Below, piece by piece: positions 1 to 3,809 of a stretch of DNA of 8,164 nt. The notes under the pieces are model-generated. The model saw only the letters and a list, made by a program, of their open reading frames with translations. It made no database searches and was not told the DNA's origin. This DNA comes from Betaproteobacteria bacterium TMED156 (GTDB lineage Bacteria; Pseudomonadota; Gammaproteobacteria; Burkholderiales; Burkholderiaceae_A). The DNA lies in the NCBI GenBank assembly GCA_002171155.1, contig NHHF01000012.1, positions 1 through 8,164 on the forward strand, in the 5' to 3' direction. A program made the translations under genes and the position numbers. How positions within the stretch are numbered: the first letter of the stretch is position 1; the number at the start of each line of letters is the position of its first letter.

Positions 1-302
1 GTGATAATCCATATTCTAAAGAATTGCGTAGATGGAATTTAGATAAAGTTTTCGGCAAGGGACACTTCAGTGAACTGATTTGTTTGCCTACCTCCGGAGA
101 CAAGCATGACGCTCTCAGAAAATATGAAAATACTGGATACTATTGGCTGGAAGATAAAGCAGAAAATGCTGAAATCGGTCTTGCTTTTGGTTTAAAAAGT
201 ATCCTTATTGAACATGGCCATAATAAAAATTATAATAATAAACAGATTCTGCGAGCAGTCGACTGGGTTGAAATTGTTGAGATTATTCTCAACAGTCAGT
301 AA
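1..302 (+). CDS. HAD-superfamily phosphatase-like protein, C-terminal part (5' end outside window)
   Basis: The frame is open from the window edge (first whole codon at position 3) to the TAA at 300-302, so only the last ~99 residues are seen. The TTG at 24 lies in the middle of the open frame and need not be the start. The visible part has features of the C-terminal half of small HAD hydrolases, including 5'-nucleotidase-like phosphatases: a lysine in GDKHDAL that fits HAD motif III, then GYYWLEDKAENAEIGL, which fits the acidic motif IV that holds Mg2+, then GLKSILIEHGHN. The nucleophile motif DxDxT would lie upstream of the window and cannot be checked. The likely activity is removal of phosphate from a small metabolite or nucleotide; the substrate is unknown. 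Its stop codon abuts the stop of the convergent phoH gene. Confidence is good for the superfamily and low for the substrate. Confidence 0.72.
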   Translation, partial: DNPYSKELRRWNLDKVFGKGHFSELICLPTSGDKHDALRKYENTGYYWLEDKAENAEIGLAFGLKSILIEHGHNKNYNNKQILRAVDWVEIVEIILNSQ

Positions 303-1040
303 TTAAATCTGTTCGTCTCCATAAATTTCTAATACTGCCTCCACTGCCGGATGTCTTTCAACATCTTCCTGTGCAAACGATACAACGCCTATCATTTTAT
401 TTTTACGTTGTTCTAGTAATTTTACAAAGTCTTTAAGTCCATTGTTTTCGAAACCCCTGTCATGCTGAGCAAGGTCACCAGTTACTACAATTCTTGAATG
501 GTCTCCGATTCTTGTTAAAAGCATTTTCATCTGTGATGGTGTTGCATTTTGCATTTCATCAGCTAGAATCCAACTATTTTTAAAAGTTCGTCCACGCATA
601 TATGCAAGTGGGGCAATTTCTATTATACCTTCTTCAAGCATATGTTCAATTTGTTTTGGATTCCAATATTCTTCAAAAATATCGAATATAGGTCTTGTCC
701 ATGGTGCCATTTTTTCTACCAATGTTCCTGGTAAAAATCCGTGTTGTTCGTCAACACTAACAGCTGGTCGTGTTACAACTATTTTTTCGCAATCGCCTTC
801 TCTTAATGCACGTATTGCCGCTAAAACGGCTAGTAGGGTTTTACCAGTTCCTGCTGGACCCATTGCAAATATAATGTGCTTGGAATCGGTTTCTAGAAGG
901 TCGACATAGTCCTCTTGGCGTATATTTCTAGGTATGATCTTGACATGACGCTCTCGCTGTCTATATGAATTTATCTGTATCACATCCTGACCATAATCAC
1001 GATGCTGTTGGTTCTTTGTTTTACGAGCTCTTTTAGCCAT
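303..1040 (-). CDS. phoH: PhoH-like P-loop ATPase
   Basis: A complete 245-residue protein of the PhoH family, a superfamily-1-helicase-like P-loop ATPase often carried by aquatic phages. Visible motifs are Walker A GPAGTGKT at residues 61-68, VVTRPAV at 88-94, MRGRTF at 148-153, Walker B with the DEMQN signature at 161-165, the sensor VTGD at 186-189, and a late ERHPAV near 228-233 that fits the family's conserved arginine. The length matches phage PhoH, which usually lacks the PIN nuclease domain found in bacterial PhoH2. The first ~30 residues are basic and low in structure. The start is well supported: AAGGGAG lies 5 nt before the ATG on the minus strand. It is the only minus-strand gene here and is divergent from the long plus-strand block. 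Its role in infection is not settled; a link to phosphate stress is by name only, and RNA or nucleotide handling is an alternative. Confidence 0.95.
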   Translation of the reverse strand: MAKRARKTKNQQHRDYGQDVIQINSYRQRERHVKIIPRNIRQEDYVDLLETDSKHIIFAMGPAGTGKTLLAVLAAIRALREGDCEKIVVTRPAVSVDEQHGFLPGTLVEKMAPWTRPIFDIFEEYWNPKQIEHMLEEGIIEIAPLAYMRGRTFKNSWILADEMQNATPSQMKMLLTRIGDHSRIVVTGDLAQHDRGFENNGLKDFVKLLEQRKNKMIGVVSFAQEDVERHPAVEAVLEIYGDEQI

Positions 1041-1045
1041 CTTAA

Positions 1046-1052
1046 CTCCCTT
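1046..1052 (-). promoter_or_regulatory. Shine-Dalgarno of phoH
   Basis: On the minus strand this reads AAGGGAG, 5 nt before the phoH ATG (1038-1040). It is one of the strongest ribosome binding sites in the window and fixes the start. I could not identify a convincing promoter for phoH further upstream on this strand. Confidence 0.85.
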
Positions 1053-1139
1053 AATGCAAGTTTAAATAACCCTTTCGAGCTACTCGCACAATTATTTAAC
1101 ATAACTGACCGGCTATTAAACATATGTTATTTGTTTTTC

Positions 1140-1147
1140 GATAAATA
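1140..1147 (+). promoter_or_regulatory. Putative T4-late-type promoter box (GATAAATA)
   Basis: GATAAATA differs by one base from the T4 late promoter consensus TATAAATA, which is read by host RNA polymerase carrying the phage sigma-like gp55. It ends 21 nt before the ATG at 1169, leaving room for a short leader with its Shine-Dalgarno (AAGGA, 1156-1160). The same eight bases recur at 6801, also at the head of a gene set. There is no clear -35 element, as is normal for late promoters. This is inference from position and similarity, in an AT-rich background where such strings can arise by chance. Confidence 0.5.
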
Positions 1148-1168
1148 ACTATAACAAGGAAACATAAT

Positions 1169-1699
1169 ATGGATCAAAGAGATATTTTAAGTCAATTAGA
1201 TAAAAACATCAAAAGAGGTTCTGCTTTAGAAACACTGATGCAGGTAGATGCAGTTCTTGATAGTTTAAATGTATATGTATACAAAAACTGGATAGAAGGT
1301 GAAGTAGTAGATGGCCCTCATATTGAACGTTATTGGGTTACAGTTACTTTACTGTATCCACATAAACTTATGCCCGACCCAGAAGGTGCTATGAGATTAA
1401 TTGATAATAATTGTAGAGTTTACTATGGTAAAGATACACTTGTTACTGCCGCTAAATTAATAGAACCAGAAGATAGCGATGGTAGACAAGGTCCAGATGA
1501 TGATTATCCAGGCGCACCAAAAGCTAAAAAAATAAAACGTAAAGTTTGGATGGTTACTTTAGAAATTCCAAGAGAATATATGGACAGTATTACAACAGGT
1601 AAAATTCGTATTGATGATTTAAGTATTGATAGTGAAAAAGTAGAACAGGCTTATGAGGACGGAATGGGAGAAGAAGATGCAATCAGAACAGCAGATTAA
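1169..1699 (+). CDS. Conserved-looking phage protein of unknown function
   Basis: A 176-residue soluble, acidic protein, first in the overlapping block. I do not recognise a family with a known role. It has three visible parts: a helical N-terminus (residues ~1-33); a hydrophobic, aromatic-rich beta-like region around YWVTVTLLYPHKLMPDPEGAMRL (55-77); and a charged linker (~99-125) in which an acidic, Gly/Pro-rich stretch is followed by the basic cluster KAKKIKRK. A further strand VWMVTLEIP (126-134) and an acidic tail follow. There is no signal peptide or membrane segment. The ATG is preceded by AAGGA 8 nt upstream and by the GATAAATA box at 1140. Its end overlaps the next gene by 23 nt. First position after a late-type promoter would suit a virion or assembly protein, but nothing in the sequence proves that. 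Confidence 0.8.
   Translation: MDQRDILSQLDKNIKRGSALETLMQVDAVLDSLNVYVYKNWIEGEVVDGPHIERYWVTVTLLYPHKLMPDPEGAMRLIDNNCRVYYGKDTLVTAAKLIEPEDSDGRQGPDDDYPGAPKAKKIKRKVWMVTLEIPREYMDSITTGKIRIDDLSIDSEKVEQAYEDGMGEEDAIRTAD
1666..1670 (+). promoter_or_regulatory. Shine-Dalgarno that decides the start at 1677
   Basis: GGGAG lies 6 nt before the ATG at 1677. The earlier in-frame ATG at 1653 has only a weak site before it, so the downstream ATG is the better start. Confidence 0.65.
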
Positions 1700-2168
1700 C
1701 GAAGGTATTCAAAATAACGATTTAGCTGACCTAGTAAAAAATACAGTAAGTATTGATCAGTACAAAAGTAAACTAGGAAAAGATGAAAACGTTATTGTTA
1801 TTGCTATTGAGGTTCTGAATAAAGATCCAGCTGATGATTTAAGCCAGTTTATTGAATCCGGACATAAAATTCTTGATGTTGATGTAAGCACAGGACCTAA
1901 CGAAGAAGGCTATTATTCAGTATATATTGAGATAAACAGAGATTCTGAAGCATATACAATGATAGATAAAATATTTGCTGATGTTAAACGTGCTGATAAT
2001 ACTATTGACAAATTCGAGTTTTTAAGTTATAAAAGTGATATGGCAGTTGATTGGAACGAAGAAAATTTTAAAGATAAAGTTATAACTAGTTCTTATGATT
2101 ATTTAATTGCAACAAATCCAGAAGCGAAAGTGATAGCTGAAAGATTTGCATTTTTAAAAGATTATTAA
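1677..2168 (+). CDS. Acidic phage protein of unknown function
   Basis: A 163-residue acidic, soluble protein with no family I can name. The frame also allows an ATG at 1653 (171 residues), but GGGAG is placed correctly for 1677, and the residues between the two starts look like out-of-frame reading of the upstream gene's end. The N-terminal ~35 residues are polar and helical. The core alternates strand and helix: VIVIAIEVL (about 38-46), ILDVDVSTGP, and YYSVYIEINRD, which is followed by a helix. The C-terminus is a helical segment ending in FLKDY. There is no signal peptide, membrane segment or cysteine pair. It overlaps the previous gene by 23 nt and shares one base (TAATG) with the IF-1 gene, so it is probably co-translated with both. 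The pairing with the 1169 gene suggests, but does not show, a shared role. Confidence 0.78.
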   Translation: MQSEQQINEGIQNNDLADLVKNTVSIDQYKSKLGKDENVIVIAIEVLNKDPADDLSQFIESGHKILDVDVSTGPNEEGYYSVYIEINRDSEAYTMIDKIFADVKRADNTIDKFEFLSYKSDMAVDWNEENFKDKVITSSYDYLIATNPEAKVIAERFAFLKDY

Positions 2169-2389
2169 TGGCAAAAGAAGAATCGTTTAAATTTAAAGCA
2201 AAAGTCATTGATTGCCTCCCGGGTGCTAATTTTAAAGTAAAATTAGAAGATAATGGCGCCATTGTAAACGGTGTTATTAGTGGGAAAATTAGGAAAAATA
2301 ATATAAAAATATTAATGGACGATTTAGTAGAGATAGAAATTAGTCCATACGATCTTAGTAAGGGTCGAATTACGTTTAGGTACAAATAA
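2168..2389 (+). CDS. infA: Translation initiation factor IF-1 homologue
   Basis: A complete 73-residue protein that aligns end to end with bacterial IF-1 (72 residues in E. coli, recalled from memory) with a one-residue insertion in the loop near EDNGAIVNG. Diagnostic stretches are the MAKE start, ISGKIRKN at residues 37-44, and SPYDLSKGRITFR at 59-71, the most conserved part of the family. IF-1 is a single OB-fold (S1-like) protein that sits in the ribosomal A site on the 30S subunit and helps IF-2 and IF-3 during initiation. Carriage by a phage suggests it acts on the host ribosome during infection. The start is certain: ATG overlaps the previous stop as TAATG, and it ends with TAATG into the next gene, so translation is probably coupled on both sides. 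There is no frameshift or lost core. A role as an RNA chaperone or antiterminator, also described for IF-1/CspA-like OB folds, is an alternative. Confidence 0.93.
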   Translation: MAKEESFKFKAKVIDCLPGANFKVKLEDNGAIVNGVISGKIRKNNIKILMDDLVEIEISPYDLSKGRITFRYK

Positions 2390-2871
2390 TGTTTTTTGGA
2401 AGAATTATTGCAAAGTTTAAAGTATATCTTATAATGGCATTGGCTTTCGCGGCCTTTGCAGGTGTTGCCTATTGGTATTATACTGATACACAAAAAGCAT
2501 TAAGAGCATATGCAGAAAATCAAGGTAAACTTGAAACAGCATTAACATCTCAAAAAGCAGTTACTGATTCCTTACAACGTGATATTAGAGTAATGAATGA
2601 AACATTAAATACATTAAATTCAGACTTTGAAGCAAGTAGAGCTCGTGTTAATGAATTAGAAAATTTATTAGAAACTGGCACCGATGGAAGAGAAATGAAA
2701 ATCGATGAACGAGCAGTAGAAGATCCAGTTTATATTGAAAAAGAAATAAACACAGGTACCATTGAATTATTCAATTGTTTTGAAATTTTAAGTGGTGCAG
2801 AAGGTAATGAAAATGATCAGAAATACATTAATTGTCTTAATGGCGGCTCTGCTACTAACGTCATGCAGTAG
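2389..2871 (+). CDS. Membrane-anchored coiled-coil protein, candidate inner-membrane spanin (Rz-like)
   Basis: A 160-residue protein with one membrane helix near the N-terminus (residues ~12-31, VYLIMALAFAAFAGVAYWYY), preceded by a short basic segment, which predicts N-in/C-out topology. A long helical, heptad-like segment follows (~36-95), rich in Ala, Leu, Asn, Glu and Gln, then a polar tail with cysteines at 130 and 149, including NCFEILSGAEG. This is the architecture of phage i-spanins: a membrane anchor plus a periplasmic coiled coil that joins an outer-membrane partner to fuse the two membranes at the last step of lysis. The strongest support is genetic: a lipoprotein gene begins inside its 3' end in another frame, as in Rz/Rz1. 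The ATG overlaps the infA stop (TAATG), with TTTAGG about 8 nt before it. A different membrane-tethered coiled-coil protein is possible. Confidence 0.68.
   Translation: MFFGRIIAKFKVYLIMALAFAAFAGVAYWYYTDTQKALRAYAENQGKLETALTSQKAVTDSLQRDIRVMNETLNTLNSDFEASRARVNELENLLETGTDGREMKIDERAVEDPVYIEKEINTGTIELFNCFEILSGAEGNENDQKYINCLNGGSATNVMQ
2799..2804 (+). promoter_or_regulatory. Shine-Dalgarno that decides the lipoprotein start at 2813
   Basis: AGAAGG lies 8 nt before the ATG at 2813. It is too near the ATG at 2807 (2 nt), and the GTG codons at 2792 and 2795 lie upstream of it. The site sits inside the candidate i-spanin gene. Confidence 0.6.
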
Positions 2872-3163
2872 TATCCCAAGACTTTTAGAATTTGATAGTA
2901 AACCAATTGAACGTGAAAAACTAGTACTACCTAGTGTAGATAAATTCAATTCACGTGAAGTTGAATGGATTGTTTTAACACCTGAAAATGTAGAAGAAGT
3001 ATTTAAAGAATTAGAGAGCAGTGGTCAAGAAATAGTCCTATTTGCGTTAAAGGGAGATGATTGGGAGAGTTTAACATTGAACTTGGCAGACATTATGAAA
3101 TTAGTTCAACAACAAAAATCAATAATCGCCGCATATAAGAACTATTACGAAGATGACGAATAA
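2813..3163 (+). CDS. Lipoprotein, candidate outer-membrane spanin (Rz1-like)
   Basis: A 116-residue secreted lipoprotein. From the ATG at 2813 it begins with MIRN, then a hydrophobic core LIVLMAALLL, then the lipobox L-T-S-C with the lipid-accepting Cys at residue 18 and Ser after it, which favours sorting to the outer membrane. The frame is open back to a GTG at 2792, but spacing from AGAAGG and a normal signal peptide length favour 2813. The mature part has a short linker (EFDSKPIEREKLVLP), a beta/alpha region (EVEWIVLTPENVEEVFKELE), and a helical end LADIMKLVQQQKSIIAAYKNYYE. It is longer than lambda Rz1. The first 59 nt, holding the whole signal peptide and the Cys codon, lie inside the upstream membrane protein gene. 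That arrangement is characteristic of spanin pairs. It overlaps the dnaJ-like gene by 11 nt. Confidence 0.75.
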   Translation: MIRNTLIVLMAALLLTSCSSIPRLLEFDSKPIEREKLVLPSVDKFNSREVEWIVLTPENVEEVFKELESSGQEIVLFALKGDDWESLTLNLADIMKLVQQQKSIIAAYKNYYEDDE

Positions 3164-3809
3164 TCCTTGGCGTATCCTAGGAGTAACCAAATATTCCACG
3201 CAGGAAGAAATACAATCAGCATATAAAAAACAGGCTATGCAGAAACATCCAGATCGTGGAGGATCCGTTAAGGAATTTCAAGAATTAAATCAAGCATATA
3301 AAGAACTCATGGGAAACAAAATACCAGTACTCACAAAACCTACAACCAAGCTAGTCCACGTAACACTTACTATAGAACAGCAAGTATTGGGCTATAAGGG
3401 CATGATTGAGTGCAGTACAGGGGAGATTTTGGATCTAAATATACCTGCAGGTGCTAGAGTAAATGACAAATTTAAAGTAAAAAGTAAGGGAAAAGAGTAC
3501 ATTATAAATATACAGGAAGCCGAAGATGAGCTCTTTACAAGGGAAGGATTTAATGCTATACTCTTACACAGAGTAGAATTAGAAGATGTACTATTAGGAA
3601 AAACAATTACAGTACCTACTCCTGATGGTTCTGAAAAACAAGTTAAAATTAAAAACGTTCAAAAACCTATTACTATTTTAGGTCAAGGACTTTATAATAA
3701 GGACAAAAGAAAAAGAGGAAATCTTAACGTAATTTTAAGAGTTAATATTCCAACTTTTAAAAATGACCAAGAGGTTGATAAGTTTATTAAAAGGCTAAAA
3801 GATGAGTGA
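3153..3809 (+). CDS. Reduced DnaJ-like co-chaperone (J domain plus C-terminal substrate-binding domains)
   Basis: A 218-residue J-protein. The J domain occupies about residues 4-54, with NPWRILGV, helix II, the HPD signature at 32-34 (KHPDRGG), and helix III ending at QAYKELMG. The fourth helix of a typical J domain is absent. There is no Gly/Phe-rich region and no CxxCxGxG zinc centre; the protein passes directly into C-terminal domain I (VHVTLTIEQQVLGYKG, from ~68) and domain II (RVELEDVLLGKTITVPTPDG, then GQGLYNKDKRKRGNLNVIL). J-proteins stimulate ATP hydrolysis by DnaK and hand it substrates; no dnaK is in this window, so a host DnaK is the likely partner. It overlaps the lipoprotein gene by 11 nt and the ClpA-like gene by 8 nt (ATGAGTGA), which argues for joint production with that unfoldase. 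It has no strong Shine-Dalgarno of its own. Confidence 0.92.
   Translation: MTNNPWRILGVTKYSTQEEIQSAYKKQAMQKHPDRGGSVKEFQELNQAYKELMGNKIPVLTKPTTKLVHVTLTIEQQVLGYKGMIECSTGEILDLNIPAGARVNDKFKVKSKGKEYIINIQEAEDELFTREGFNAILLHRVELEDVLLGKTITVPTPDGSEKQVKIKNVQKPITILGQGLYNKDKRKRGNLNVILRVNIPTFKNDQEVDKFIKRLKDE
3503..3510 (+). other. Perfect T4-late-promoter string inside the dnaJ-like gene
   Basis: TATAAATA matches the T4 late consensus exactly, about 290 nt upstream of the ClpA-like start. It lies within codons for a conserved part of the DnaJ-like protein, in AT-rich sequence, so it may be chance. It could give extra transcription of the ClpA-like gene. Confidence 0.2.

Noticed and set aside
24..302. TTG at 24 as the true start of a 92-residue protein
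   Set aside because: The frame stays open to the window edge, there is no Shine-Dalgarno before it, and the product would lack the first half of the HAD fold.
1063..1132. Possible rho-independent terminator or structured RNA in the divergent region
   Set aside because: The inverted match is 7 bp with a long AT-rich loop and no T-run after it; too weak to call.
2086..2493. Minus-strand open frame of 135 codons across the IF-1 gene
   Set aside because: It is antisense to three supported genes, has no Shine-Dalgarno of note, and its product is a low-complexity Ser/Leu/Ile mix typical of the reverse of AT-rich coding sequence.
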